64,000 nucleotides of DNA from Lysobacter sp. Root76 (GCF_001428685.1 NZ_LMIK01000001.1:166550-230549); one strand, 5' to 3'. Counted from the first letter of the stretch, positions 52,771 to 62,285 are shown. Made by a program: numbers and translations. Notes: generated by a model from the letters alone, not told the origin.

Positions 52771-53415
52771 ATGACCCCACTCGACCGCCCCGCCCCTGCG
52801 CTGCTGGAAGCCCGCGGCCTGCGTTTCGCGCGCAACGACGAAGCCGTGTTCGGGCCCTTGGATTTTTCCGTGGACGCCGGCGAAGCGCTGCTGGTCCAGG
52901 GCGGCAACGGCGCCGGCAAGACCACCCTGTTGCGGGTGCTGGCCGGCCTGCTGCGCGCCGACGGCGGCGAGATCGACATCGACGGCGAACGCGCGCGCGC
53001 CGCGCGCCGGGCCCGCGCGATCGCCTACCTGGGCCACCTGCCCGGGCTCAAGGCCGACCTCAGCGCGCTGGAAAACCTCAACTTCCTCAGCGGCCTGCAG
53101 GGCCGGCGCCGCGCCCAGCTGCCGGAGAACGCGCTCGCCATCGTCGGCCTGGCCGGCTACGAGGACGCGCTGGCGCGCCAGCTTTCGGCCGGACAGAAGA
53201 AGCGCCTGTCGCTGGCGCGGCTGTGGATGTCGCCGGCGCCGCTGTGGCTGTTGGACGAGCCCTACGCCAACCTCGACCTGGACGGCATCGAGCTGGTCAA
53301 CCGCATGGTCCAGGCGCACCTGCGCGACGGCGGCGCGGCCCTGGTCACCACCCACGGCGCCTACGCGGCGCCGCCGGTGCGCACCCGCATGCTCGTACTC
53401 GAGAAGCCGGAATGA
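52771..53415 (+). CDS. ccmA: Heme exporter ATP-binding protein CcmA
   Basis: 214 residues. Walker [16 protein letters not shown] near 43, signature [15 protein letters not shown] near 134 and Walker [13 protein letters not shown] near 153. With CcmB and CcmC it forms the ABC complex that releases holo-CcmE in cytochrome c maturation. It opens the ccm operon; the stop overlaps ccmB by four bases. Confidence 0.96.
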   Translation: MTPLDRPAPALLEARGLRFARNDEAVFGPLDFSVDAGEALLVQGGNGAGKTTLLRVLAGLLRADGGEIDIDGERARAARRARAIAYLGHLPGLKADLSALENLNFLSGLQGRRRAQLPENALAIVGLAGYEDALARQLSAGQKKRLSLARLWMSPAPLWLLDEPYANLDLDGIELVNRMVQAHLRDGGAALVTTHGAYAAPPVRTRMLVLEKPE

Positions 53416-54137
53416 CCCCGAACCCGACCGTCCGCGCGCAGCGCCCCGGCAGCGCCGCCCTGCCCGGCCTGGCCGGCGCCGCCCGCGCCCTGCTCGCCCG
53501 CGACCTGCGTCTGCTCTGGCGCCGCCGCGGCGACGCCCTGCAGCCGGCGATGTTCGCCCTGCTGGTGGTGGTGCTGTTCGCCCTGGCCCTGGGCGGCGAA
53601 GCCCGCGAACTGTCCAAGGTGGCCGGCGCGGTGCTGTGGCTGGCGGTGCTGCTGGCCGGCCTGCTGGCCCTGGACACCCTGTTCCGCGGCGACGCCGAAG
53701 ACGGCTCGCTCGAACAGTGGATGCTGGCGCCGGTGCCGCTGGGCTGGCTGGTCGCGGTGCGCACTTTCATGCACTGGGCCACCACCGCGCTGCCGCTGCT
53801 GATCGCGACCCCGTTCCTGGCCGAACTGCTGCACCTGCCGCGCGCGCAGTTGCCGGTGCTGCTGGCCTCGCTGGCGCTGGGCACGCCTTTGCTGAGTCTG
53901 CTCGGTGCGGTGGTCGCCGCGCTGACGGTCGGGATGCGGCGCTCTGGTATCCTTGTGGCCTTGTTGGCGCTGCCGCTGTACGTGCCCGTGCTGGTGTTCG
54001 GCGCCGGCAGCGTGGCCGCCTCGGCCCAGGGACTGGATGCCACCGGCGGGCTGCTGATGCTCGGCGCCGGCCTGGTGGTGGCGCTGGTGCTGGCACCGCT
54101 GGCCGCCGCCGCCGCGATCCGGATCGCCCTGAACTGA
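53412..54137 (+). CDS. ccmB: Heme exporter membrane protein CcmB
   Basis: 241 residues with six membrane helices. The family opening [20 protein letters not shown] and [18 protein letters not shown] loop are present. It pairs with CcmA. The ATG at 53412 overlaps the ccmA stop (ATGA); the N-terminus is about 15 residues longer than in E. coli. Confidence 0.95.
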   Translation: MTPNPTVRAQRPGSAALPGLAGAARALLARDLRLLWRRRGDALQPAMFALLVVVLFALALGGEARELSKVAGAVLWLAVLLAGLLALDTLFRGDAEDGSLEQWMLAPVPLGWLVAVRTFMHWATTALPLLIATPFLAELLHLPRAQLPVLLASLALGTPLLSLLGAVVAALTVGMRRSGILVALLALPLYVPVLVFGAGSVAASAQGLDATGGLLMLGAGLVVALVLAPLAAAAAIRIALN

Positions 54138-54257
54138 CCGCCTACCCGCGCGGCCGGTCCGGAACCCGAACCCGGTCGCGACGAACCGATCACCGCCCGC
54201 GCGGTCCAACCGCCGCGCTCCCAACACGCCCGTCGCCGGGACGGACCGAATAGCTGC

Positions 54258-55025
54258 ATGAATCCACTCGTCCGCTGGTTCCACCAACTCGGCTCGCCGC
54301 CCACCTTCGACCGCTTCGCCGCGCGTTGGGCGCCGTGGGGCTACCTCGCCGGTCTGCTGGTCATGGCCTGGGGCCTGTACGGGGCGCTGTTCGTGGTCCC
54401 GGCCGACTACCAGCAGGGCGACAGCTTCCGCATCCTCTACATCCACGTGCCCAGCGCCTGGATGAGCATGGCGGTGTTCGCGCTGATGGCGGTCTACGCC
54501 GCGATCGCGCTGATCTGGCGGATCAAACTGTGCGAGATCCTGGCCATGGCCTGCGCCCCGATCGGCGCCGGCTTCACCCTGATCACCCTGGTCACCGGTT
54601 CGATCTGGGGCAAGCCGATGTGGGGCACCTGGTGGGACTGGGACCCGCGCCTGACCAGCGAGCTGATCCTGCTGTTCCTCTACCTGGGCGTGATCGGCCT
54701 GTACAACGCCATCGACGACCGTCGCGCCGCCGCGCGCGCGGCCGGCCTGCTGGCGATCGTCGGCGTGGTGCTGCTGCCGGTGATCCGCTACTCGGTGGAA
54801 TGGTGGAACTCGCTGCACCAGGGCCAGACCATCCGCCTGATGGGCGAATCGAGCATGGACGCGAGCATGATCGCGCCGCTGATCTGGATGATCGTCGGCA
54901 CCAAGCTGTGGTTCATCGGCGCGCTGCTGACCCGCGCGCGCGCCGACAACCTGCGCCGCGAATCGGGCAAGGCCTGGGTCGCGCAACTGGCCGGCGCGCC
55001 GGCCGGCGAGGGCCCGCGCCGGTGA
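54258..55025 (+). CDS. ccmC: Heme-handling membrane protein CcmC
   Basis: 255 residues, six membrane helices. The heme-binding WWD domain GTWWDWDPRLTSELIL lies near residue 124, with conserved His in YIHVPSAWMSM and near VEWWNSLHQG flanking it. CcmC attaches heme to the His of CcmE. A 120-base gap separates it from ccmB. Confidence 0.96.
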   Translation: MNPLVRWFHQLGSPPTFDRFAARWAPWGYLAGLLVMAWGLYGALFVVPADYQQGDSFRILYIHVPSAWMSMAVFALMAVYAAIALIWRIKLCEILAMACAPIGAGFTLITLVTGSIWGKPMWGTWWDWDPRLTSELILLFLYLGVIGLYNAIDDRRAAARAAGLLAIVGVVLLPVIRYSVEWWNSLHQGQTIRLMGESSMDASMIAPLIWMIVGTKLWFIGALLTRARADNLRRESGKAWVAQLAGAPAGEGPRR

Positions 55026-55195
55026 ACTATCTCAACTACGTCATCGCCGCCTATGCGGTGTTCGCCATCGTGCTGGTCTGGGACTTCGTCGCCAGCCGCC
55101 TGCAGATCCGCCGCGAGCTGCGCAATGCGCGCGCCCGCGCGGCGCGCCAGGCGGTCCAGACCGCGCGCAGCCAAACGAGTGAATTGAGCCGATGA
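55022..55195 (+). CDS. ccmD: CcmD small membrane protein
   Basis: 57 residues from a GTG at 55022 that overlaps the ccmC stop by four bases. One membrane helix ([20 protein letters not shown]) then a basic cytoplasmic tail. CcmD stabilises the CcmABC complex and CcmE release. Its end overlaps the ccmE ATG. Confidence 0.92.
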   Translation: MNYLNYVIAAYAVFAIVLVWDFVASRLQIRRELRNARARAARQAVQTARSQTSELSR

Positions 55196-55665
55196 ATCCG
55201 ATCCGTCGCCGCCGTCTGCTGTGGGTGCTGGCCCTGGTCGCCGCCTCCGGCATCGCCATGACCCTGGTGGCCATGGCGCTGCAGCGCAACGTCGCCTATC
55301 TGTACACGCCCAGCGAAGTGCTGCGCGGCGAAGCCGGCGAGCACGCGCGCTTCCGCCTCGGCGGCATGGTCGCGGCCAATTCCTTCAAACGCGATTCCGG
55401 TTCGCTGGAAGCGCAGTTCCGCGTCACCGACGGCGATGCCGAGATGCCGGTGGTCTACACCGGCATCCTGCCCGACCTATTCCGCGAGAAGCAGGCCGTG
55501 GTCGCCACCGGACGCATGCAGGACGGCCGCTTCGTGGCCGAGGAAATCCTGGCCAAGCACGACGAGACCTACATGCCCAAGGAAGTCGCCGACAAGATGG
55601 GCACGGCGCACAAGAAGCACGACGTGCCGGCGCCGGGCGCGCCCGCGGCGGCGGAAGCGCGCTGA
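55192..55665 (+). CDS. ccmE: Periplasmic heme chaperone CcmE
   Basis: 157 residues with one N-terminal membrane helix and an OB-fold. The covalent heme-binding His is in AKHDETYMP (about 123), matching the HDExY motif. The C-terminal tail is Lys/Ala-rich. It ferries heme from CcmC to CcmF/H. Confidence 0.96.
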   Translation: MNPIRRRRLLWVLALVAASGIAMTLVAMALQRNVAYLYTPSEVLRGEAGEHARFRLGGMVAANSFKRDSGSLEAQFRVTDGDAEMPVVYTGILPDLFREKQAVVATGRMQDGRFVAEEILAKHDETYMPKEVADKMGTAHKKHDVPAPGAPAAAEAR

Positions 55666-55810
55666 GTGGCGGCATCCCGCAACCGCGCCGTAGTCGTCGC
55701 CCGCTCCGCTTTCGTCGTCGCCGCACGCGGCGCGGCCGCGCAGGCGCGCGCGAACCGTCGCCACACCGAGCGCCGCCACGGGCGCGCACGCATCGAGCAG
55801 GAATCCCCGC

Positions 55811-57853
55811 ATGCTGCCTGAACTCGGCCAGATCGCCCTGATCCTGGCGCTGCTGATCTCCGCCCTGCAGGCGCTGCTGCCGATGCTGGGCGCGCAGCGC
55901 GGCATCGATGCGTGGATGGCGCTGGCGCGTCCGGCCGCCTACGCGCAGCTGGCCCTGGTCGCCGGCGCGTTCGCGATCCTGACCCACGCCTTCGTGGTCC
56001 AGGACTTCTCGCTGAAGTACGTCGCCGAGAACAGCAATTCGCTGCTGCCGGAGGGCTACCGCTATTCGGCGGTGTGGGGCGCGCACGAAGGCTCGCTGCT
56101 GCTGTGGGCGCTGGTGCTGGCGCTGTGGACCGGCGCGGTCGCGCGCTTCTCGCGCGCGCTGCCCGCGCAGGTGATCGCGCGCGTGCTCGGCGTGATGGGC
56201 GTGGTCAGCGTCGGCTTCCTGTCGTTCCTGATCTTCACCAGCAACCCGTTCGCGCGCCTGCTGCCGGCGGTGGCCGAAGGCCGCGACCTCAACCCCTTGC
56301 TGCAGGACCCGGGCCTGATCATCCATCCGCCGATGCTCTACATCGGTTACGTCGGTTTCGCGGTGCCGTTCGCGTTCGCGATCGCGGCCCTGCTCGACGG
56401 CAAGGTCGACGCGCGCTGGCTGCGCTGGACGCGGCCGTGGACCAACATTGCCTGGGCTTTCCTGACCCTGGGCATCGCGCTGGGATCGTGGTGGGCGTAC
56501 TACGAACTGGGCTGGGGCGGCTGGTGGTTCTGGGATCCGGTCGAGAACGCCAGCTTCATGCCCTGGCTGGCCGGCGCGGCGCTGCTGCATTCGCAGGCGG
56601 TGACCGAAAAACGCGGCAGCTTCCGCGGCTGGACCCTGCTGCTGGCGATCGCGACCTTCTCGCTGTCGCTGCTGGGCACCTTCCTGGTCCGCTCCGGCGT
56701 GCTCACCAGCGTGCACGCCTTCGCCGCCGACCCCTCGCGCGGCCTGTTCGTGCTGATCTTCCTGGGTATCGTGATCGGCGGCTCGCTGCTGCTGTACGCA
56801 TTGCGCGCGCCGTCCGACGAGCCGGGCAAACCTGATTCCGGCAAGCCCTTCCAGGCCAGCTCGCGCGAAACCCTGCTGCTGGCCAACAACCTGCTGCTGA
56901 CGACCGCCTGCGCGATGGTCCTGCTGGGCACGCTGTATCCACTGCTGGCCGATGCGCTGGAACTGGGCAAGCTCTCGGTCGGCCCGCCCTACTTCGCCTT
57001 GATGTTCGTGCTGCTGATGACCCCCATGGTGCTGCTGCTGCCGTTCGGGCCGCTGTTCCGCTGGCAGCGCGAACAGCTCTCGCGCCCGGCGGCGATGCTG
57101 CTGCCCTGGGCCGGCCTGGCCATCGGCGCGGCGATCGGCGCCTACTTCATGGCCCCGCAGGGCGCATGGAAGGTCGCGGCCGGCGTCGGCGGCGCGGTCT
57201 GGATCGCGGCCGGCACGCTGCGCTTCGTGTGGACGCGCCTGCGCGGCGACGGCACCCGCTACACCGCCGAGATGCTCGGCATGACCCTGGCCCACGCCGG
57301 CGTCGCGGTGTTCCTGATCGGCGCCCTGCTCACCGAAGGCCTGAGCCAGCAGCGCGAACTCGCGCTGAAGCCGGGCCAGACGGTCGAACTGGGCCGCCAC
57401 GCGTTCCGTTTCGACGGCGTCGCCCATCGTGCCGGCCCGAACTTCGAAGCCGACCGCGGCACCGTGACCGTGTTCGAAAACGATCGCCTGCTGACCGTGA
57501 TGCATCCGGAAAAGCGCGCCTACGCCAGCGGCGGCCAGGTCATGACCGAAGCCGCGATCGACCCTGGCCTGGGCCGCGACCTCTACGTCGCCCTGGGCGA
57601 ACCTTTGGGCGACGGCGCCTGGGCGATGCGCGTGCACGTCAAGCCGTTCGTGCGCTGGATCTGGGCCGGCGCGTTGATGATGATGCTGGGCGGCTTCGTC
57701 GCCGCAGCCGATCGGCGCTTCCGGCCCAAGCGGGCCGATGAAACCGCCGCCGCGCCGGCAACGAACGGGCCCGAACCCATCCTCGCCCACAGCCGCAGCG
57801 CACTGGCCGACGGCCGCCGCGACAACGCCATCGAAGGAGGCGACCCCGCATGA
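55811..57853 (+). CDS. ccmF: Cytochrome c heme lyase subunit CcmF
   Basis: 680 residues, about 15 membrane helices. The WWD domain GWGGWWFWDPVENASFMPWL is near 237, with conserved His residues near WGAHEGSLLLW (about 92) and IIHPPMLYIGYVG (about 173). It ligates heme to apocytochrome with CcmH/CcmI. A 145-base gap precedes it and its stop overlaps ccmG by four bases. Confidence 0.96.
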   Translation: MLPELGQIALILALLISALQALLPMLGAQRGIDAWMALARPAAYAQLALVAGAFAILTHAFVVQDFSLKYVAENSNSLLPEGYRYSAVWGAHEGSLLLWALVLALWTGAVARFSRALPAQVIARVLGVMGVVSVGFLSFLIFTSNPFARLLPAVAEGRDLNPLLQDPGLIIHPPMLYIGYVGFAVPFAFAIAALLDGKVDARWLRWTRPWTNIAWAFLTLGIALGSWWAYYELGWGGWWFWDPVENASFMPWLAGAALLHSQAVTEKRGSFRGWTLLLAIATFSLSLLGTFLVRSGVLTSVHAFAADPSRGLFVLIFLGIVIGGSLLLYALRAPSDEPGKPDSGKPFQASSRETLLLANNLLLTTACAMVLLGTLYPLLADALELGKLSVGPPYFALMFVLLMTPMVLLLPFGPLFRWQREQLSRPAAMLLPWAGLAIGAAIGAYFMAPQGAWKVAAGVGGAVWIAAGTLRFVWTRLRGDGTRYTAEMLGMTLAHAGVAVFLIGALLTEGLSQQRELALKPGQTVELGRHAFRFDGVAHRAGPNFEADRGTVTVFENDRLLTVMHPEKRAYASGGQVMTEAAIDPGLGRDLYVALGEPLGDGAWAMRVHVKPFVRWIWAGALMMMLGGFVAAADRRFRPKRADETAAAPATNGPEPILAHSRSALADGRRDNAIEGGDPA

Positions 57854-58395
57854 ACAAGAGCCGCTGGTTGCCGCTGGCCGCGTTCGCCGTACTCGCCGTG
57901 CTGCTCGCCGCCGGCGTGTGGTTGAGCCGCAATCCCAACCGCGAAGCCCTGCCCTCGCCGCTGATCGGCAAGCCGGCACCGGAATTTTCGCTGCCGGTGC
58001 TGCACGAAGCCGGCCGCCTGATGCGTTCCGACCAGCTGCGCGGTTCGCCCTACCTGCTCAACGTCTGGGGCAGCTGGTGCCCGGCCTGCCGCGACGAACA
58101 TCCGGTGCTGACCCGCTTCGCCGAAACCAAGCGCGTGCGCGTGATCGGTTTCAACTGGAAGGACGAGCACGCCGACGCGCTGCGCTGGCTGGAGCAATAC
58201 GGCAACCCCTACTGGATGGTCCTGACCGACTACGACGGCAAGGTCGCGATCGACTGGGGCATCTACGGCGCACCGGAAACTTTCCTGGTCGACGCCAAGG
58301 GCGTGGTGCGCTGGAAGCACGTCGGCCCGATGAGCGAGGCGACCATCCGCGACGAACTGCTGCCGGTGCTGGCGGAAGTCGAGAAGACGCGATGA
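57850..58395 (+). CDS. ccmG: Thiol:disulfide interchange protein CcmG/DsbE
   Basis: 181 residues: one N-terminal membrane anchor and a periplasmic thioredoxin fold with WGSWCPACRDEHP (WCxxC near 77) and the cis-Pro loop YGAPETFLVD. It keeps the apocytochrome CxxCH thiols or CcmH reduced. Coupled to ccmF and ccmH by 4-base overlaps. Confidence 0.96.
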   Translation: MNKSRWLPLAAFAVLAVLLAAGVWLSRNPNREALPSPLIGKPAPEFSLPVLHEAGRLMRSDQLRGSPYLLNVWGSWCPACRDEHPVLTRFAETKRVRVIGFNWKDEHADALRWLEQYGNPYWMVLTDYDGKVAIDWGIYGAPETFLVDAKGVVRWKHVGPMSEATIRDELLPVLAEVEKTR

Positions 58396-58979
58396 AACGC
58401 GAATCCACTCGGCCCGCCTTTTGCGAAAGGGGGAACGGCCGCGCCGGTGGACCTCAGGTAGCCGCCGCTGGTTTCCCTCTTTTGCAGAAAAAGGATCGAG
58501 GGGGAATCGCTCTGCGTTCGCTGCGCGCCCTGGCCCTGACTTTCCTGCTGAGCCTGGCCGCCGCCGCGCCGCTCGCCGCCCAGCCCGCCAGCGACCCCGC
58601 GCCGCTGCGATTCAGCGACGCCGGCGAAGAAACCCGCTTCCACGCCCTGGTCGCCGAGCTGCGCTGCGTGATGTGCCAGAACCAGTCGCTGGCCGAATCC
58701 AACGCCCAGATCGCCCACGACCTGCGCCGCGAAGTGCTGCAGCTGATGCGCCAAGGCAAGGACGATCGCGAGATCAAGGACTTCCTGGTCGCGCGCTACG
58801 GCGAGTTCGTGCTCTACCGTCCGCAGGTCGAATCCAAGACCTGGCTGCTGTGGTTCGGTCCGGCCCTGGTGCTGCTGGCCGGCGGCGCGATGGTGGCCGG
58901 CATCGTGCGCAACCGCGCCAAGGCCGCGTCCGCCGAACGCGCGCCGGATCCGCGCGACGACGACAACGAGGAATGGTGA
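58392..58979 (+). CDS. ccmH: CcmH cytochrome c maturation protein with repeat-derived N-terminus
   Basis: 195 residues. The mature domain has the redox motif LRCVMCQNQSLAESN (LRCxxC near 93) and a C-terminal membrane helix (WFGPALVLLAGGAMVAGIV). The signal core FLLSLAAAAPLAAQ starts only near 49: the first about 45 residues come mostly from a dispersed repeat (58416-58494) inserted in frame. The ATG at 58392 overlaps the ccmG stop (ATGA). A TTG at 58482 would give a normal-length signal peptide but has no ribosome site. CcmH reduces apocytochrome c for heme ligation. Confidence 0.92.
   Translation: MKRESTRPAFCERGNGRAGGPQVAAAGFPLLQKKDRGGIALRSLRALALTFLLSLAAAAPLAAQPASDPAPLRFSDAGEETRFHALVAELRCVMCQNQSLAESNAQIAHDLRREVLQLMRQGKDDREIKDFLVARYGEFVLYRPQVESKTWLLWFGPALVLLAGGAMVAGIVRNRAKAASAERAPDPRDDDNEEW
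58416..58494. repeat. Dispersed ~80-bp repeat within ccmH
   Basis: It begins CCTTTTGCGAAAGGGGGAAC and ends TGGTTTCCCTCTTTTGCAG plus AAAAAGG. Order and end motifs match the element at 8486-8570 on the minus strand. It is translated in frame as part of the CcmH n-region. Confidence 0.65.
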
Positions 58980-59980
58980 TGACCGTGTTCGTACTGGCCA
59001 GCGTCGCGCTGGCCCTGCTGGCGCTCGGCTACGTGCTGCGCCCGCTGTGGCGGGCCAAGCCGCTGGCCGCGGCCGGCGTGCTCGCCAGCCTGGTCCTGGT
59101 CGCCGGCCTGACCTACGCCCTGATCGGCACGCCCGACGCGCTGGACCCGGCGCGCCGCGATCCGCCCGCGACCGCCGAAGACGCGATCGCCCAGCTCGAA
59201 GCCCAGCTCCAGCGCGAGCCCAACCGCGTCGACGGCTGGCGCCTGCTCGCCCGCGCCTACCTCGACGCAGGCCGGCTCCCCAAGGCGCGCGAGGCGATGG
59301 CGCGCGCGCTCAAGCTCGCCCCCGACGAACCCGATCTGCTGGTGGAAAGCGCGGAGTTCCGCGTGCTGTCCGCGCCAGGCCGCAAGTTCGACGCCGAAGC
59401 GATCGCGCTGCTGCGGCGCGCGCTCGAGATCCAGCCCATGCACCAGCGCGGGCGCTGGTTCCTCGGCATTTCCCAACGCCAGGCCGAGCAACCGGCCGAA
59501 GCCGCGCGCACCTGGGAGCCGCTGCTGGCCCTGGTCGACGCGCGCACCGCTGTCAGTCTGCGCGAACAGATCGACGCCGCACGCAAGGACGCCGGCCTGC
59601 CGCCGCTGCCCGCGCCGGCCGCGACCGCAGCCGCCGGCGGCCTCAAGGTCCGCGTGACGCTCGCGCCCGCGCTGGCCGCCAAGCTGCCTGCCGACGCCAG
59701 CCTGTTCGTGCTCGCGCGTCAGCCCAATGGCCCGCCGATGCCGGTCGCGGTGGAGAAACTCGCGGCCCGCGACTTCCCGCTCGAAGTCGTGCTCGACGAC
59801 GGCGACAGTCCGATGCCGACCATGAAGCTCTCGCAGCTGGAACAGGTCGCGGTGCTCGCCCGCGTCTCCGCCTCCGGCCAGGCCATCGCCCAGCCCGGCG
59901 ACCTCGCCTCGACGCCGCAGACCGTGCGCACCGACCGCAAGGACACCGTCGAAATCACCATCGACCAGATCGTCGAATAA
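58979..59980 (+). CDS. ccmI: Cytochrome c maturation protein CcmI
   Basis: 333 residues from MTVFVLASVALALLALGYVL; an ATG six bases earlier is possible. Two membrane helices near 5-25 and 35-55, then a TPR region (about 75-220, AYLDAGRLPKAREAMARALK and ALEIQPMHQRGRWFLGISQ), then a C-terminal beta-domain (LKVRVTLAPALAAKLPADAS). It holds apocytochrome c for CcmF/H. Last gene of the ccm operon; two palindromic repeats follow. Confidence 0.93.
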   Translation: MTVFVLASVALALLALGYVLRPLWRAKPLAAAGVLASLVLVAGLTYALIGTPDALDPARRDPPATAEDAIAQLEAQLQREPNRVDGWRLLARAYLDAGRLPKAREAMARALKLAPDEPDLLVESAEFRVLSAPGRKFDAEAIALLRRALEIQPMHQRGRWFLGISQRQAEQPAEAARTWEPLLALVDARTAVSLREQIDAARKDAGLPPLPAPAATAAAGGLKVRVTLAPALAAKLPADASLFVLARQPNGPPMPVAVEKLAARDFPLEVVLDDGDSPMPTMKLSQLEQVAVLARVSASGQAIAQPGDLASTPQTVRTDRKDTVEITIDQIVE

Positions 59981-59990
59981 GCCTGCCCAT

Positions 59991-60031
59991 AGCCCCTCTC
60001 CCGCGAGCGGGAGAGGGGTTGGGGTGAGGGC
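59991..60031. repeat. CCCCTCTCCCGC hairpin repeat, copy 1
   Basis: AGCCCCTCTCCCGC-GAGC-GGGAGAGGGG followed by TTGGGGTGAGGGC, a widespread proteobacterial intergenic repeat. It lies 11 bases after the ccmI stop and could help end the transcript. Confidence 0.85.
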
Positions 60032-60110
60032 CTCCAGCGCAAGCGCAGCGCACCCCATCGCCACGCAACCCCCTTCGGCGCAACGACGCACGAACAACCG
60101 CTAAAGCCCG

Positions 60111-60152
60111 TAGCCCCTCTCCCGCGAGCGGGAGAGGGGTTGGGGTGAGGGC
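60111..60152. repeat. CCCCTCTCCCGC hairpin repeat, copy 2
   Basis: The same hairpin and TTGGGGTGAGGGC tail as at 59991, direct orientation, 120 bases away. The remaining intergenic sequence up to 60338 shows no gene. Confidence 0.85.
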
Positions 60153-60338
60153 CGGCGCAAGCGAGCAACTACGCTCGCATCGCCGCCCGCCTTGCCACAA
60201 CCTGCCAATCGCTTCCCGTTATCTCTTCATCGCCCCCGCGCCTAACCCCCACGCCGTCCGCACAGGCAAAATGATCCCCCCAAGCGCCGACGCCGCTCCC
60301 AGCGCGCCGCGCCCGCAACCAGGAAGGCAGCACCCGGC

Positions 60339-61472
60339 ATGACCGAATTCATCCCGCCCGGCACCCGTTATTTCGCCCTGCCCGACGGCTTCCCGATGAA
60401 GCGCGGCGGCCGCCTCGACGGCGCCCGCGTCGCTTACGAAACCTGGGGCGAACTCAACGCCGCGCGCGACAACGCCATCCTGATCGTCACCGGCCTCTCG
60501 CCCGACGCCCATGCCGCCGCCAACGCCGGCAACCCGGAACCGGGCTGGTGGGAGGCCATGCTCGGCCCCGGCAAGCCGATCGACAGCGACCGCTGGTTCG
60601 TGATCTGCGTGAACTCGCTGGGCAGCTGCAAAGGCTCGACCGGCCCGGCTTCGATCCATCCGGCCACGCGCGAGCCCTACCGCCTCGACTTCCCCGAACT
60701 CTCGGTCGAAGACGGCGCCGACGCCGCCGCCGTGGTCGTGCGCGGCCTGGGCATCGAGCGCCTGGCCTGCGTGATCGGCAATTCCATGGGCGGCATGACC
60801 GCGCTGGCCCTGCTGATCCGCCATCCCGGCATCGCCCGCAGCCACATCAACATCTCCGGCGCCGCGCGCGCACTGCCGTTCTCGATCGCGATCCGCTCGC
60901 TGCAGCGCGAAGCGATCCGGCTCGACCCGCACTGGTACCAGGGCCGCTACGACGAGCGCAGCTACCCCGAGGCCGGCATGCGCATGGCGCGCAAGCTCGG
61001 CGTGATCACCTACCGCTCGGCGCTGGAATGGGACGGCCGCTTCGGCCGCGTGCGCCTGGACTCCGACCGCGCCGACGACGAACCCTTCGGCCTGGAATTC
61101 GAAGTCGAGAGCTACCTCGAAGGCCACGCCCGCCGCTTCGTGCGCCGCTTCGACCCCAACTGCTACCTCTACCTCAGCCGCTCGATGGACTGGTTCGACC
61201 TGGGCGACTACGCGCGCGGCGCCGACGACGCCGGCCCGGCCGACACCCGTGCCGGCCTGGCCAAGATCCAGGTCGAGAAAGCCCTGGCGATCGGCGTGCG
61301 CACCGACATCCTGTTCCCGCTGCAGCAGCAAGAGGAAATCGCCGAGGGCCTGCGTGCCGGCGGCGCCGACGCCCGCTTCCTGCCGCTGGAGTCGCCGCAG
61401 GGCCATGACGCCTTCCTGGTCGATATCGGCCGCTTCGGGCCCGCCGTGGCGGGCTTTCTCGCCGAGCTGTGA
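60339..61472 (+). CDS. MetX-like serine/homoserine O-acyltransferase
   Basis: 377 residues, alpha/beta-hydrolase fold of the MetX family. Nucleophile Ser in VIGNSMGGMTALAL near 146, Asp in GVRTDILFPL near 326 and His in QGHDAFLVD near 356. MetX proteins acylate homoserine or serine. In Xanthomonas and Lysobacter relatives such proteins act as serine O-succinyltransferase (CysX) for cysteine synthesis; the choice of substrate cannot be read from the motifs here. Placement next to cysteine dioxygenase supports a cysteine role. Confidence 0.85.
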   Translation: MTEFIPPGTRYFALPDGFPMKRGGRLDGARVAYETWGELNAARDNAILIVTGLSPDAHAAANAGNPEPGWWEAMLGPGKPIDSDRWFVICVNSLGSCKGSTGPASIHPATREPYRLDFPELSVEDGADAAAVVVRGLGIERLACVIGNSMGGMTALALLIRHPGIARSHINISGAARALPFSIAIRSLQREAIRLDPHWYQGRYDERSYPEAGMRMARKLGVITYRSALEWDGRFGRVRLDSDRADDEPFGLEFEVESYLEGHARRFVRRFDPNCYLYLSRSMDWFDLGDYARGADDAGPADTRAGLAKIQVEKALAIGVRTDILFPLQQQEEIAEGLRAGGADARFLPLESPQGHDAFLVDIGRFGPAVAGFLAEL

Positions 61473-61542
61473 TATCGCGCGCCCCGCGTTCGCGCCAGCC
61501 GGACGACGTGCCGGCGGCCGCCCATGCCGCTAGAATGGTTAT

Positions 61543-62154
61543 ATGGACATAACGCAACGTCATCAGAACGACCCGCTGCCGGATCTGGACTTCCCGGGCC
61601 ACGACAAGCTGATTGCCGCGATCGACAAGGCGGTCCATGCCGGCGACGAACACGCCGTGACCGCGGCGCTGCGCAATACCTTGTGCTGCCTGATCCGCGA
61701 CCGCGACGTGCACCTGCCCGACTGCGTCTTCGACCCGATCGACGACCACTACGCCCGCCGCGAGATCTACCGCAGCCCCGAACTGGGCTACAGCGTGGTC
61801 GCCATGACCTGGGGCCCGGGCCAGGGCACCCCGATGCACGACCACTGCGGCCTGTGGTGCGTGGAAGGCGTCTGGGACGGCGAGCTGGAGATCACCCAGT
61901 ACGAACTGCTGGAGCGCAACGGCGACCACTTCCGCTTCCGTGCCGCCGGCGGCATGCACGCCGGCCCCGGCAGCGCCGGCAGCCTGATCCCGCCGCACGA
62001 GTACCACACCATCCGCAACGCCAGCGGCGAGAACGTCGCCGTCTCGCTGCACATCTACAAGGCGCCGATGGAAGCCTGCTCGATGTTCGTCCCGCGCGAA
62101 GGCGAATGGTTCACCCGCGTCGACAAAGCGCTGAAGACCGACGAAGCCGCCTGA
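61543..62154 (+). CDS. Cysteine dioxygenase-like protein
   Basis: 203 residues, single cupin. Iron ligands are visible in GTPMHDHCGLWCVEGVW (HxH near 97-99, with Cys that may form the Cys-Tyr crosslink) and a third His in IPPHEYHTIRNA near 152. It oxidises cysteine to cysteine sulfinate. It follows the CysX/MetX gene by 70 bases, perhaps a cysteine-balancing pair. Confidence 0.88.
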   Translation: MDITQRHQNDPLPDLDFPGHDKLIAAIDKAVHAGDEHAVTAALRNTLCCLIRDRDVHLPDCVFDPIDDHYARREIYRSPELGYSVVAMTWGPGQGTPMHDHCGLWCVEGVWDGELEITQYELLERNGDHFRFRAAGGMHAGPGSAGSLIPPHEYHTIRNASGENVAVSLHIYKAPMEACSMFVPREGEWFTRVDKALKTDEAA

Positions 62155-62184
62155 GCCGCAGTTACCGCTTCGGTTCGGCTTTGG

Positions 62185-62207
62185 GTAGGAGCGGCATAAG
62201 CCGCGAC
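62185..62207. repeat. GTAG-type REP element
   Basis: GTAGGAGCGGCATAAGCCGC then GAC, one REP copy 31 bases after the dioxygenase stop. Confidence 0.8.
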
Positions 62208-62262
62208 CCGAAGCCCCGATATTCCTGCGCAGCCACCGCACCGCCCGGCTTCTGCCTTGGGG

Positions 62263-62285
62263 GTAGGAGCGACGTAAGTCGCGAC
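62263..62285. repeat. GTAG-type REP element
   Basis: GTAGGAGCGACGTAAGTCGC then GAC, a second REP copy 78 bases on, in the same orientation. Confidence 0.8.

Noticed and set aside
55424-57979. 851-codon minus-strand frame
   Set aside because: Antisense shadow of ccmF; composition is low-complexity Arg/Gly/Gln.
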